Assembly: GCF_001427665.1 (NCBI RefSeq) | Contig: NZ_LMHC01000021.1 | Span: 124,001 to 188,000, forward strand | Direction: 5' to 3' | Length of the DNA: 64,000 nucleotides | Source of the DNA: Caulobacter sp. Root655 | GTDB lineage: Bacteria > Pseudomonadota > Alphaproteobacteria > Caulobacterales > Caulobacteraceae | Notes under the pieces: model-generated | Database searches by the model: none | Seen by the model: only the letters and a program-made list of their open reading frames with translations | What the model was told of the DNA's origin: nothing | Program-made: the position numbers and the translations under genes | In this document: one piece after another, positions 34,949 to 43,951 of the stretch | Numbering within the stretch: the stretch's first letter is position 1 | Layout: every line of letters starts with the position of its first letter

Positions 34949-36898
34949 TTACGCCCGAGAGTAGTCGTGCTCGTATGCATCCCTGGCCAAAAACCGGCTG
35001 TATGCCGTTAGCAGGGAGGTGGCCAACGGCTCCCGAATCCGACCGCACCGCCGGATTGGATAGGCGTAGCCGCCGCCGTCATAAGAGCCGTACTTCGCAA
35101 ACGCCTTCTTCGGCGCGCCCCTAGGTATGATCGCGGCGGCGAGAAGCTTGGCGACTGGATCTTTGTGGGCTTTGCGGGCGTCTTCGATCTGTTTGGTCAC
35201 CTTGCCGAAGTGACTTCGAAGCTCGGCGTCCCGCTTCTCCCATGCTCGGCTCGGAAGGCTGAGCGCGGGGTCGGCCGCGGCGCTCAGGTGACAGCGCCCG
35301 TCCTTGTTAAAAACGGCGAGATCGAGCACTTGCAGATTGGCTGGCGTGGCGTCCGCAAATTTCACAGTGGCGAACTGGGCGCCATCGTGATCGTAGTGCT
35401 CCAGCGCGAAACTCAGGCCATCTTTGGCACCCACCGCTTCGCCCAGCGGCCATGTGCCGAGAGGAGCGAGAACGGCGACCTTGAAATTCTCTTCCCGCAC
35501 GCGCTTGCCGTTGCTGCGTACCATCAGGTCGCAAGGCTGAGCGACGAGCACCCACAGCTTTAAGTCAGCGCCCTCGCCGATCTCGAAGAGATCGCCGTTG
35601 CGGAGTGGATCGTTGTAGCTATTGACGAGCTGATCGCTCTCGTAGAGTTCCTCACGGCGCAGCTTGTGGAGGCGTTCCTGGGAGGTCGCCGACAGCGCAC
35701 GGCCGATGTCGGCGATGTCCTTCACCGTCCGCGCGGCAGTGGCGAACTCGCCGACTCTTGCCTGCTGAAGAATCTGCGACTTGACCTGATCCTTCTGAAT
35801 GATTCCGTAGAGGCGGATCAGGGTCTCCAACTCCGAGACGCCTTCGTCCTCGGACGACTTGACTACCATGTGCTCGAAGTCGATTGGATCGAGATCGGCG
35901 AAGCGCTCCAAGGCGTCCTTCAACGCTTCCTCGAAGGCGTCCTGCGCCAGAGTCTTCATTGTCTGGCAGTAGGTGTTGATCAAGGTACGATAGACGGCGC
36001 CATAGAACGCCGGCGCATCGTCAAGGGTCGCCTTGGCGATGGGCATGAAGAAGCGAAGGTCGAGGTTCTCTGACTTCGCCAAGCCGCGCCACGACGTCAC
36101 CTCGTCGCCCTTTGCAACCGTGTGGGTCAGCATTCCGCAGAACCATCGGGTGCCAAAACCCGCCTTCTCCTTTTCGGCCATGTCCCGAATGATCTCGGAA
36201 CCCTTGGCGAAGCCCAGGCTCGTGTCCTGGACCTCAAGTTCCTGATCGAACAGGAACAAGGTCCGGCGATCTTCCGTGCACTCGGCGATGAGCTCCGTTC
36301 GGCGCTCGTGCCAAGCATGCGGCGTGAGCAGATGGGCCGTCGTGGCGTCGGGCAACAGGTCCTGTAGCCGGCCGAGCGCCTCGCGTTCGGCGGCGTCGCC
36401 GCCTTGGGCGGACAAGACGCCGCGGAGGGCTGTCAGACCATCCGCATCGAGTTCAGCCAAGCGGGCAGAGATTTGCTCCTGCAAGGCCTCATTCTCGATC
36501 GTCAGCTCAACGCCCGGGAAGAAGGTGCTCAAGGCCTCACCGGCGTCCGGCTTCGCCGCCAGAACCTTGATGACAGCGCCGGCGTCCGTCTGGAGCTCCG
36601 CCTTGTCGTCCACGAAGATGATCTTGACGATCTTGAGATGCGCGAACAGCTGCGCGAGCCGCGTTCGAGCATCGACCGGCGGCTCATGGGCGGGCGGCTC
36701 GTCCGAGCCTTCGGCGGTCTCCGCCTGAGCTTCGCCGGGCACGACATCTATCGGCTCAACGGGCGGCGCGTCAGCTTGGACCTCGACCAGGGCACCGATT
36801 TCCGCCATGAGCTGGGCTGTTGCCGGGGCGGCCGGTTTTACCGCCTTTTTCGCGGGTGCCTTCGCAGCGGATGCCTTGGGTTTTGCTTCCTCAGCCAT
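34949..36898 (-). CDS. Divergent receiver-domain protein of the methyltransferase-GHKL operon
   Basis: A 649-residue protein. An Ala/Lys-rich, disordered N-terminus (1-80) leads into what looks like a response-regulator receiver core spread over about 200 residues: acidic pair VKIIFVDDKAEL (D97, D98), putative phosphoacceptor TLFLFDQELEV (D218), Thr in WFCGMLTHT (T258) and Lys in FFMPIAKATL (K289). A 110-residue insertion separates the first and third strands. The C-terminal 350 residues are unrecognised, with a beta-rich stretch LKLWVLVAQPCDLMVRSNGK. It overlaps the histidine-kinase-like gene by eight bases, the expected partner. It is not a standard transcription factor: no HTH was seen. 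Confidence 0.65.
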   Translation of the reverse strand: MAEEAKPKASAAKAPAKKAVKPAAPATAQLMAEIGALVEVQADAPPVEPIDVVPGEAQAETAEGSDEPPAHEPPVDARTRLAQLFAHLKIVKIIFVDDKAELQTDAGAVIKVLAAKPDAGEALSTFFPGVELTIENEALQEQISARLAELDADGLTALRGVLSAQGGDAAEREALGRLQDLLPDATTAHLLTPHAWHERRTELIAECTEDRRTLFLFDQELEVQDTSLGFAKGSEIIRDMAEKEKAGFGTRWFCGMLTHTVAKGDEVTSWRGLAKSENLDLRFFMPIAKATLDDAPAFYGAVYRTLINTYCQTMKTLAQDAFEEALKDALERFADLDPIDFEHMVVKSSEDEGVSELETLIRLYGIIQKDQVKSQILQQARVGEFATAARTVKDIADIGRALSATSQERLHKLRREELYESDQLVNSYNDPLRNGDLFEIGEGADLKLWVLVAQPCDLMVRSNGKRVREENFKVAVLAPLGTWPLGEAVGAKDGLSFALEHYDHDGAQFATVKFADATPANLQVLDLAVFNKDGRCHLSAAADPALSLPSRAWEKRDAELRSHFGKVTKQIEDARKAHKDPVAKLLAAAIIPRGAPKKAFAKYGSYDGGGYAYPIRRCGRIREPLATSLLTAYSRFLARDAYEHDYSRA

Positions 36899-39377
36899 CA
36901 ACGATCCCCGAGAGGTCCAGCTCGAAAATGTACCGGCGGTCGTGTTCGTTACGCTGGCCGAGAAGGACGATGCTGCAGCCCATCGACTCAAGAATCTGGG
37001 AACTGATGAAGAGACCCAGGCCCCGCCCTTCGTCCTTGGGCTTTAGGGTGATGAAGGGCTCGAAAAGGGCATCCTCGACGGCCAGATCGACACCGCCGGC
37101 GTTATCCCAAATCCTGATCCGGGGCGAAGCGTAAGCGACAGTCAGCTTAGGCTTAAAGTCCGCATTCCGGACGTGGGCTTCCTTCAGCCAGTATTCAGCG
37201 TTCAGCAGGATGTTGTCGACGACCTGCGTCAGCCGTCCGCGGTTGGTTTTAACAGCAAAATCGGCGCTGCCGGGTTCGATCTCCACCTGGATGTCGTTCT
37301 CAGCCCAACGATCCGTGAAGTGCTCAAGGATTTCGCCCACTAGTTTTGAGACGGCGAATGTTTCGATCTTATCGCGCTGGTAGCGCAACGACGGCGACAA
37401 GTGGCCGATCTGGCGGCGCAGAGCCGAGGCGGCCGACGTCACTTCCTGGCCCAAGACCAGCAGGTCCACGTTCGGCGGCGTTGTCTTCCGCGCCCGCGCC
37501 ACAGCCGCCGAGGCCTTCTGCATCAGGCGATCGGTCTGGTTCTGGACCTCGTGGGACAACGCTTCCGCGAGCAGTCCTAGTCCCGCCAACTCCGAGAAGT
37601 CTTGAAGCTGGTCGGACAGCACGTCCAGGCGGGGCGAGAGCACCGCGACGATGTCCGCCAAGTTCTTGGCTTCCGCAGCGTAGCCCATGAGTTCGGCGAA
37701 CAGGGCTTGAGAACTCTCCAGCGCTTGCTGGGCCTCGGTCAGCAGCTCCGCCAGTTCGCGCTCCGCGGCGCTCGACAATATGGGCGCCTGTTGAATGCGA
37801 GCTGTCACTGAGGCGATCTTCTTCCGCGCCGCCGCCGTGTTGGTCTCAAGCGACTTGGCGGACTGCGTGTAGCTCGCCAGTCGGCGCGCCACGGCGGCGG
37901 CGTCCGTGACCGCCTGGCGGCCGCCCTGGAACGGCTTCGACGGGCTGGGGATGTCAGCCTTGTAGGTGTTGAAACTCCGCCGCGTCCATTCATAGAAGCC
38001 GCCGATGGTCTCGACGGCATGCAACATCAGGCGCCGGAAGTTCTGAGAGTAGGGGTCGGACACGAAGCCCTCGCGGTCCGTCTTCTCCTTCAGGTTGCCG
38101 TTGGTCGCTTCGCTGATGGAGACGAAGCCGATGATGTTCTGGGGGCGCAGCCCGTAGTAAGACGTTGCGCTGGTCTGCTGGGCGCTCAGGCGCAGCCAGT
38201 CCTCGCCGTTCAGGCCGTAGGGTTTGATGGCGAAGCCATCGCGAAACACCTTGATGCCCGCGTGAAGCGCAACAATGTCGCGAACCTCACTCGTGTTCGC
38301 CAAGCCGCCCAGCTTTGCACCCACGTCATCGCCACGCAGCAGAAACTCGTCGATTTCTGCGTGGAAGGGTCCTGGATTTGCGACGACGGGCGGCTTGCCC
38401 GGTTCCGGGGCCGGGAGCTTCTCGACACTGCCCAGCGCCGCCAAAGGCAATCGATAGTCGAACTCCAAGAAGTAGTTCGGGTCGTCGCTATAGCGAAACG
38501 CGACCGGAGCCCCCTTGCGGCCTTTTAGATACTCGAAAAACGCGCGGCCATTGTCCCGCGCCAGGAGAGTTTCAAACCCGTCGGGATCGTTGCCGCGGAG
38601 TTTGACGAGCCGGAACTTCCCGGCCAGGCCCATCTCGCCCCCGGTGAAATCGATGACGAACTTGCCGACGGCCGCGCTGCGCACCTTGGCTGAAACCTGG
38701 CCCAGATCGATCGGGCGCCCGTCAATGCGAAGCGTTACGAGGAACGGCCGGGCTTCGGCGAACGGCGAAATGACCTGAGAGAGGTCGGAGATCAGTTTCT
38801 TGACCCCAGCACCGTGCCAAACATCCGGATTCTTGAGGCCGGAGATCACCAGCATGGTGCCCTTGGTCCGGCCGGGCTTGGGCGCGGGATCGATCGAGAC
38901 CGGAACCTCGCTCAAGCTTTTGTCGTCGGTGAACGCATCCCAGGCGAAAGCCACATGCAAGGTGCCTGTTTGGCCGTCTTTGCGCGTGTAAAGCTCAAGG
39001 TTTCGCCCGAGCTTTTGGGTGCTGAGGCGGCCCAAGCCTTTGTCGCCAAGGGGTGTGCGGCCCTTCGGGGTCTTGCCCCCGGCGGCCTTCATCACGCGCT
39101 TGCCGGAGAGCGAGATGATCAACCAACCGCGTTCGATGTCGTCGCGGTCCATCCCCATGCCGTCGTCGTCGATGGTGATGTAGCCGACGGCCTTTGAAAA
39201 CTTTCCGGCGGCACCGGGCGGAGCGTCGGTGGTGTCGACGACGACGTGGGCATAGTCGGCGTCGGCGTCGTAGGCGTTCTTGACCAGTTCGACGATCGCC
39301 GTGACCTCGTCGGAGACCAATTCATCTCCGAGCTGCCGAACGACCGCAGCGCTGATGTCGAAATGCGGACCGGCCAT
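36891..39377 (-). CDS. Double-GHKL protein: MORC/Hsp90-like ATPase fused to histidine kinase
   Basis: An 828-residue protein with two ATP-binding GHKL modules. The N-terminal one (residues 1-250) has N-box VTAIVELVKNAYDADA (E30, N34), DDDGMGM (71-76) and the lid LGDKGLGRLSTQKLG (110-124), as in Hsp90/MutL/MORC. A central S5-like region and a coiled-coil-prone linker (500-580) follow. The C-terminal part has an H-box EALSHEVQNQTDRLM (H609) and a HATPase core (VVDNILLNAEYWLKE 719-733; IRIWDNAGG; EGRGLGLFIS). MORC-like GHKL ATPases beside DNA methylases are known from predicted restriction-modification islands. It lies five bases after the methyltransferase and overlaps the receiver-like gene. 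Confidence 0.75.
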   Translation of the reverse strand: MAGPHFDISAAVVRQLGDELVSDEVTAIVELVKNAYDADADYAHVVVDTTDAPPGAAGKFSKAVGYITIDDDGMGMDRDDIERGWLIISLSGKRVMKAAGGKTPKGRTPLGDKGLGRLSTQKLGRNLELYTRKDGQTGTLHVAFAWDAFTDDKSLSEVPVSIDPAPKPGRTKGTMLVISGLKNPDVWHGAGVKKLISDLSQVISPFAEARPFLVTLRIDGRPIDLGQVSAKVRSAAVGKFVIDFTGGEMGLAGKFRLVKLRGNDPDGFETLLARDNGRAFFEYLKGRKGAPVAFRYSDDPNYFLEFDYRLPLAALGSVEKLPAPEPGKPPVVANPGPFHAEIDEFLLRGDDVGAKLGGLANTSEVRDIVALHAGIKVFRDGFAIKPYGLNGEDWLRLSAQQTSATSYYGLRPQNIIGFVSISEATNGNLKEKTDREGFVSDPYSQNFRRLMLHAVETIGGFYEWTRRSFNTYKADIPSPSKPFQGGRQAVTDAAAVARRLASYTQSAKSLETNTAAARKKIASVTARIQQAPILSSAAERELAELLTEAQQALESSQALFAELMGYAAEAKNLADIVAVLSPRLDVLSDQLQDFSELAGLGLLAEALSHEVQNQTDRLMQKASAAVARARKTTPPNVDLLVLGQEVTSAASALRRQIGHLSPSLRYQRDKIETFAVSKLVGEILEHFTDRWAENDIQVEIEPGSADFAVKTNRGRLTQVVDNILLNAEYWLKEAHVRNADFKPKLTVAYASPRIRIWDNAGGVDLAVEDALFEPFITLKPKDEGRGLGLFISSQILESMGCSIVLLGQRNEHDRRYIFELDLSGIVDG

Positions 39378-39382
39378 GCGGA

Positions 39383-40768
39383 CTAACCCTCGCCCTTACG
39401 GACGAGGAGAATCTTTTCTTCCCGCATCGTCGCCGAGCTGGCGTTACGATCGGGCATCCGCTTGTGATGAATCCGTCGCGTCAGAGTGGTGACCACCTTG
39501 CAGTTCAGGCCTTCTACCAGTTCGCCGAGCACGAGGTCGGTCGGCACCTGCTGGCCGCCAATGTTACGATTACCCACCGTCCAGATCATATAGCTGTCTG
39601 GCTTCATGACATTGAGAATGCTGTCGAGGCTCGCCCCGAAGTCTGTGTAGAAGCGGATCAGCCTGGTCCGGCCATCGTCCGGCTTGGCTGGCAGTCCATC
39701 TGCGAAGCGCTTCAGCCGCGGCGATGCTTCGAGCAATTTGGCCTCAGTCCACACTTGATTGCCCGCCGCGCCGCCGAGACTACGACGATCAATCTCCTGG
39801 GTCGTCCGGAGGGTTGCGATGTCTGCCGCCGGGTCGATGTCCTTGAAGTCGATCCAATGGAGCGGAAGATAGGAGTGCTGGCCGTAGGTGACAGTAGTCA
39901 GATTGTCTCCGTAAGGCGGAGACGTCATCAGCAGATCGAACGGCGCGGCACTACCCCAATAATCTTGAGCATTGCGCGTGTCGCCGACCCGCACGTCCGT
40001 CTCGGCAACATATTTGGCGGATTTGAGCTGCTTGGCCTCGTTGAGCCGACGTCTAAAGGCGGAGAAACTCGCGGCGTTCTCTCGCGCCAGGTCGCGGAAG
40101 ACCTTGATTGGCGACAAGGTCCGCTTCTCGATCTCGGACGCTGGCCGCGCATGGAGCTTATAGGTCGAGGTTCGATCGTTGCTTGTCAGTCGGACGGTCT
40201 CGGCGAGAGTGACCCAGAGGAACCTACGGACCCAGAGGCCGTCACACTTGCGGATCGCGCGGCGTAAGCGGGATAGCTCCAGCGAAACATCCGCCTGAAA
40301 CCACTTTTCGCGGTTCGCCATGGAGGTTTCGATGGTATCTCGCCGGTCAGCTGCAGCGCTGCTGGCCACGCGTTCAGCGATCGCGCCGACCGTAAACTCC
40401 ACCGACCGGGCGGTGCGGACACGGCTGATGAGCACCGCTAACGGGTTGATATCGTTGCCGTAGACACCAAGGCCGTAGTGCATCCCGCTCACAAGCGAGG
40501 TGCCCGATCCCATGAAGGGGTCGTAGACGGACTGGATGTCCGGTCGGGCCTCCAGCACCGCCCCGAGCAGCCGGCGCTGGACCAGGGGAACCATCATCGC
40601 CGGATACTGGAAGATACTATGAGCGCTATCGGTCCGATCCCGGTCCTTCGATGACCAAAAATCCGGATCGGCACCCTTGACCTTAAGGAGCTTTAGAAGC
40701 TGCGCATCAACTTCCTGCGGCGTTGGGATCGACGGTGGAATAGGATCGCGGTGCGCTACAAAAGTCAT
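39383..40768 (-). CDS. DNA amino-methyltransferase (N4-C or N6-A)
   Basis: A 461-residue SAM-dependent DNA methyltransferase. The SAM-binding motif DPFMGSGTSL is at 83-92 with NDINPL following at 105-110, and the catalytic motif TSPPYGD lies at 282-288. A roughly 170-residue segment between them could hold the target-recognition region, giving an alpha-like order. SPPY is commoner in N4-cytosine enzymes, but N6-adenine cannot be excluded. There is no recognisable restriction endonuclease nearby; the partner is a MORC-like/histidine-kinase protein. It leads an operon of at least four genes, preceded by AGGACGAG before the ATG. Confidence 0.85.
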   Translation of the reverse strand: MTFVAHRDPIPPSIPTPQEVDAQLLKLLKVKGADPDFWSSKDRDRTDSAHSIFQYPAMMVPLVQRRLLGAVLEARPDIQSVYDPFMGSGTSLVSGMHYGLGVYGNDINPLAVLISRVRTARSVEFTVGAIAERVASSAAADRRDTIETSMANREKWFQADVSLELSRLRRAIRKCDGLWVRRFLWVTLAETVRLTSNDRTSTYKLHARPASEIEKRTLSPIKVFRDLARENAASFSAFRRRLNEAKQLKSAKYVAETDVRVGDTRNAQDYWGSAAPFDLLMTSPPYGDNLTTVTYGQHSYLPLHWIDFKDIDPAADIATLRTTQEIDRRSLGGAAGNQVWTEAKLLEASPRLKRFADGLPAKPDDGRTRLIRFYTDFGASLDSILNVMKPDSYMIWTVGNRNIGGQQVPTDLVLGELVEGLNCKVVTTLTRRIHHKRMPDRNASSATMREEKILLVRKGEG

Positions 40769-40985
40769 TAAGCGCTCGTCCTAAGCCGGCGAAGTTTCCT
40801 GTGCAGCTTGGCGGACAGCGTGTATTTCAATCTCGAAGCTGCGCTCCCCGGCCGCCACGCCTTGGGCGTGACGTTAGTGGCATTCTATGATTCCGTGAAG
40901 GCGCCATCTGTTTCGCGCGAGGAGGTTTTTCTGCCCGAAACTATTAGTCCCCGGAAGTGATTGTGAAGAGCGTCAAAAGTTATCA

Positions 40986-41198
40986 CTATCCCGGAACATT
41001 GCGAAGCAACACGAGTTCGAAAGAAATGGCTCGCTTCAAATCGGGTGCAGTCTTCGGATCTGAATAGATAGATTGTAGATCCTGCCGGCGCCTCGCAAGC
41101 GCTGCGGAAGCGGGACCTCCCGCCTCGGCGAGGATGGTGATCACGCGCTCCAACCCGTGAATGCGCCACGACATATCGACTAGGTCACTAGGGCTCAT
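40986..41198 (-). CDS. Small protein of unknown function upstream of the methyltransferase
   Basis: A 70-residue, probably helical protein (WRIHGLERVITILAEAGGPA, then SAALARRRQDLQSIY). Not recognised. The ATG at 41198 is preceded by AAGGAG with six bases spacing, a strong reason to accept the gene despite its size; a longer frame to 41390 lacks such a site. It lies between the putAbiC gene (same strand, upstream) and the methyltransferase, about 217 bases before the latter, so membership of either operon is open. Confidence 0.55.
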   Translation of the reverse strand: MSPSDLVDMSWRIHGLERVITILAEAGGPASAALARRRQDLQSIYSDPKTAPDLKRAISFELVLLRNVPG

Positions 41199-41395
41199 TG
41201 CGACTCCTTGGATTCGCGCTGTTGAGGTCAAAGCATATGCAGGAGCGCCGAACGCTCGGTCTCGGTTTTCAGGCAGGCGGTCGCTCACTTCCAGCTTGAA
41301 AAGAAGAACTGGATCACGCGGCCCTTGCCCGCTGCCGGAACTGGCCCAACTGAGACGGAGGCGGGAAGGGCGAGAGTAGACTGTGGGCAAACGGT

Positions 41396-42157
41396 TTAAT
41401 CGCCGACGGGGTGAGAATAGTCGAACGCGTCCTTCGAATAAGCATCGGCCCGACCTAGGCCAAACTGGTGCTTGGCTTGGTCACTGATATTGTGCAGCAG
41501 GGCGTATTTCTCGATCAACGGCTTGAATTTTCGATCCTCCGGCTCGGTCCCGAAGTAGAGGCCGTTCAAGGCGATGGCTTGCTGCTCGGCGTCGGAGAGC
41601 TCGGCGCGCAGCATGCGCACGTAGCGATAGGCCACGTCGCGATCCTTGAACCGCTCGTCGATGAACCGCACCAGGTGGTACGTGAACCGAAAATAGTGCC
41701 ACAAGTGCTGGATGGACCGGTCTTCGAACCTGGTTTTGTAGATCCCGGGCAACCACCCGCCGATATTTTCGTCCAAGAGATGGTCGCGGCTGTCCTTGCG
41801 CACCTCCTCGGCGAACGCCTGGATCGCCGCCAAGCCCACCTCTCCCGAGAACTTGAAGCTGGCGATGATCTGGCGGCGGGCCTCTAGCATCCGAAACACC
41901 GTCAACTCGTCGTCGCGCGTCTGTTGCGACATCGCAGCCTGCTCGGCCTCGACCTTGGCCTGATCGAAGGCCCTGAAGGCGTAGATGGCCGCGATTGCCG
42001 ACATCACCGCGCTGACAACGCCAAACGAGTCGCCCAGTTGGCCGGCTTTTTCGAAGTTGAACTTGAACGGCCAATGCTGGGCCAACAGGTAGATCACCAC
42101 GGACCACACGACCACGAAGACCGGGGGCATCCAACCTTGCAGTTTGACCTTTTTCAT
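41396..42157 (-). CDS. putAbiC-type phage abortive infection membrane protein
   Basis: A 253-residue protein with two N-terminal membrane segments (about 11-28 and 42-65), then helices containing the putAbiC family signature: HYFRFTYHLVRFIDERFKDR, YVRMLRAELSDAEQQAIALN, GLYFG and KFKPLIEKYALLHNI. Family members are annotated as putative phage abortive infection proteins. It lies 13 bases downstream of the TIR gene on the same strand and is surely co-transcribed with it, so a TIR sensor feeding a membrane effector is an attractive reading (inference). Confidence 0.8.
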   Translation of the reverse strand: MKKVKLQGWMPPVFVVVWSVVIYLLAQHWPFKFNFEKAGQLGDSFGVVSAVMSAIAAIYAFRAFDQAKVEAEQAAMSQQTRDDELTVFRMLEARRQIIASFKFSGEVGLAAIQAFAEEVRKDSRDHLLDENIGGWLPGIYKTRFEDRSIQHLWHYFRFTYHLVRFIDERFKDRDVAYRYVRMLRAELSDAEQQAIALNGLYFGTEPEDRKFKPLIEKYALLHNISDQAKHQFGLGRADAYSKDAFDYSHPVGD

Positions 42158-42170
42158 CCTCGTTGGGCCT

Positions 42171-42884
42171 CTAGCGTTTCAACGCCTGGACGGCTTCACG
42201 CACGCCCTTGGCCACGGCCATCAGGGCTTCGTCCTGATTGTCCCAGCCGGTCACCGGCTTGACCTCTGGGGGGAGGGCTTGAAGGGCCCCGAACGGCAGG
42301 TCCGTCCAAAGGCAAGGTCGCAGGATCACCGGGATGACCATGGCCTTCTTGGCCTTGTGGCGGTCCAGTGCCGTGGTCAGTTCCTTGGTGTAGCAAAACT
42401 CCGAGGCGATGAAGTCGGCCGAGATCAGCAGCAAGACAAGGTCGGCCTTGGCCAGCTTGGTGGCGATCTCCCTTTCCCACTCGTCGCCTGCCTTGATCTC
42501 CTGATCGTTCCACGTGCTGATAATCCCCAGGCGCTTGAGCGGAGTTAGGTGGGTGATCAGGTCGGCCTTCAGCTTGGCGTCGACGTGGCTGTAGGAGATG
42601 AAGGCGGTGACCGGCTTGACCTTGGGCGCCTTCTCCGGCTCGCCGGCCAGGTCCTTGGCTCCGCCCAGCAGTTCCAGCGATCCGCCCGCCCCGCCCACGA
42701 CGCCCTTGATCACGCCACCGTCGATCAGGCGCCTGCGTGTCCGATCGTAGCGATCCTCCGCCCAATCCAGCGTGGCCTTCAGCGCCCTGCTGGACACCCG
42801 CTCGGGCGGGTCGCCCGCCATGTAGGTCAGCTCATCCAAAAAGATCTGCTCGTCGGTACGTCGCGCCACCCGGTCCTCGCCCAT
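42171..42884 (-). CDS. TIR-domain protein
   Basis: A 237-residue protein with a C-terminal TIR domain (91-205): VTAFISYSHVDAKLKADLIT, STWNDQEIKAGDEWEREIAT, ADLVLLLISADFIASEFCYT and PVILRPCLW. E168 in ASEFCYTKE is at the position of the catalytic Glu of NAD-cleaving TIRs. The N-terminal 60 residues look like a small helical (winged-helix-like) segment. The start MGEDRVARRTD is an ATG; a TTG 39 bases upstream is possible. TIR enzymes in bacteria make NAD-derived signals or deplete NAD during phage attack. It is divergent from the DUF2971 gene. Confidence 0.88.
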   Translation of the reverse strand: MGEDRVARRTDEQIFLDELTYMAGDPPERVSSRALKATLDWAEDRYDRTRRRLIDGGVIKGVVGGAGGSLELLGGAKDLAGEPEKAPKVKPVTAFISYSHVDAKLKADLITHLTPLKRLGIISTWNDQEIKAGDEWEREIATKLAKADLVLLLISADFIASEFCYTKELTTALDRHKAKKAMVIPVILRPCLWTDLPFGALQALPPEVKPVTGWDNQDEALMAVAKGVREAVQALKR

Positions 42885-42997
42885 CGTTTTCTTGGACCCG
42901 CATTTGCGGGTTGAGCGGATCAATAGTCCAGCTTAAACGCGAACGATTGCATTCAGGCCGCGCAAGGCTGCGCGGACGCCCGAGGCGAGGAATGTCC

Positions 42998-43951
42998 ATG
43001 GCGAGCCCGCGGCCCGATCTGGTCTACAAGTACCGCGCCTTCAGCAATCTGAGCTTAGAGATGTTGGTCGAGGACACCTTGTTCTTCGCCGACCCCAGCA
43101 CCTTCAACGACCCGCTCGACGCCAAACCCAGGCTCGAGGCCGATCTGGCCACGCCCGCGCTGGAAGCGGTGCTGGAAACGCTGATGGTCAAGCGGGTTGA
43201 AGCCGAACTTTCGGCGGCGGCCAAGATCATTCACTACCAGGGCCCCAAGACCATCAATCACATCTCCCGCCGAAGCCAGTCGGCGTTCGCCAATCGACTG
43301 GCGGACATCCGCTACAACGCCACCGACCGCGACAACGAGATGAGCGATCCGCTCAGCTATTCGTTGGAACGCCACATCGAGACCGAGGTGCTGCGCCGCT
43401 ACGACAAGGGGATTGTTTCTTTGGCCCAGCGTCCCGACTGCCCGCTGATGTGGAGCCATTATGGCGATCAGCATCGCGGCTTCTGTGTCGGCTACGCCCC
43501 CGGCGACATCGCCAACCTGCACAAGGTCAAGTACGGCGGCAGCCCGATCCTGAAAGCCAGCTTGGTCCAGGCCATGCTCAACGGCGGCGATCGGGCCCAG
43601 ACCCGAGTCGATGCCGCCGTTCTGCTGCGCAAGGCCAAGGACTGGGCGTACGAGCGCGAATGGCGCCTGATCGGCCAGCGCGGATCCCATGATAGTCCGT
43701 TTGAAATGACCGAGGTGGTGTTTGGCCTGCGATGTCCAACCGCAGTGCAGTTCACGATTGTTAGGGCATTGACCGGCCGCAGCCAGGACGTTGCGTTTTT
43801 CGAGATCCTACCGCGTCCGGGGACCTTTGAGCTGATCAAGTCGCGCTTGGACGTCGACGACCTATGCCGAAGCCGACCGCGCCGGGCGGCGGACTACGAC
43901 TTCGACGATGTTTTTGACGAGGTCGCCGACGAGCCACCGGGCCCTGCCTAA
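42998..43951 (+). CDS. DUF2971-family protein
   Basis: A 317-residue protein with the DUF2971 pattern: VYKYRAFSN near the start, LFFADPSTFNDPLDAKP, CPLMWSHYGDQHRGFCVGYA and KAKDWAYEREWRLIG. The biochemical function of the family is not established; members often occur in phage-defence and mobile regions. The ATG at 42998 has GAGG seven bases upstream; another ATG two codons earlier is too close to it. Divergent from the TIR-putAbiC pair with 113 bases between starts, so shared control is possible. Confidence 0.8.
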   Translation: MASPRPDLVYKYRAFSNLSLEMLVEDTLFFADPSTFNDPLDAKPRLEADLATPALEAVLETLMVKRVEAELSAAAKIIHYQGPKTINHISRRSQSAFANRLADIRYNATDRDNEMSDPLSYSLERHIETEVLRRYDKGIVSLAQRPDCPLMWSHYGDQHRGFCVGYAPGDIANLHKVKYGGSPILKASLVQAMLNGGDRAQTRVDAAVLLRKAKDWAYEREWRLIGQRGSHDSPFEMTEVVFGLRCPTAVQFTIVRALTGRSQDVAFFEILPRPGTFELIKSRLDVDDLCRSRPRRAADYDFDDVFDEVADEPPGPA

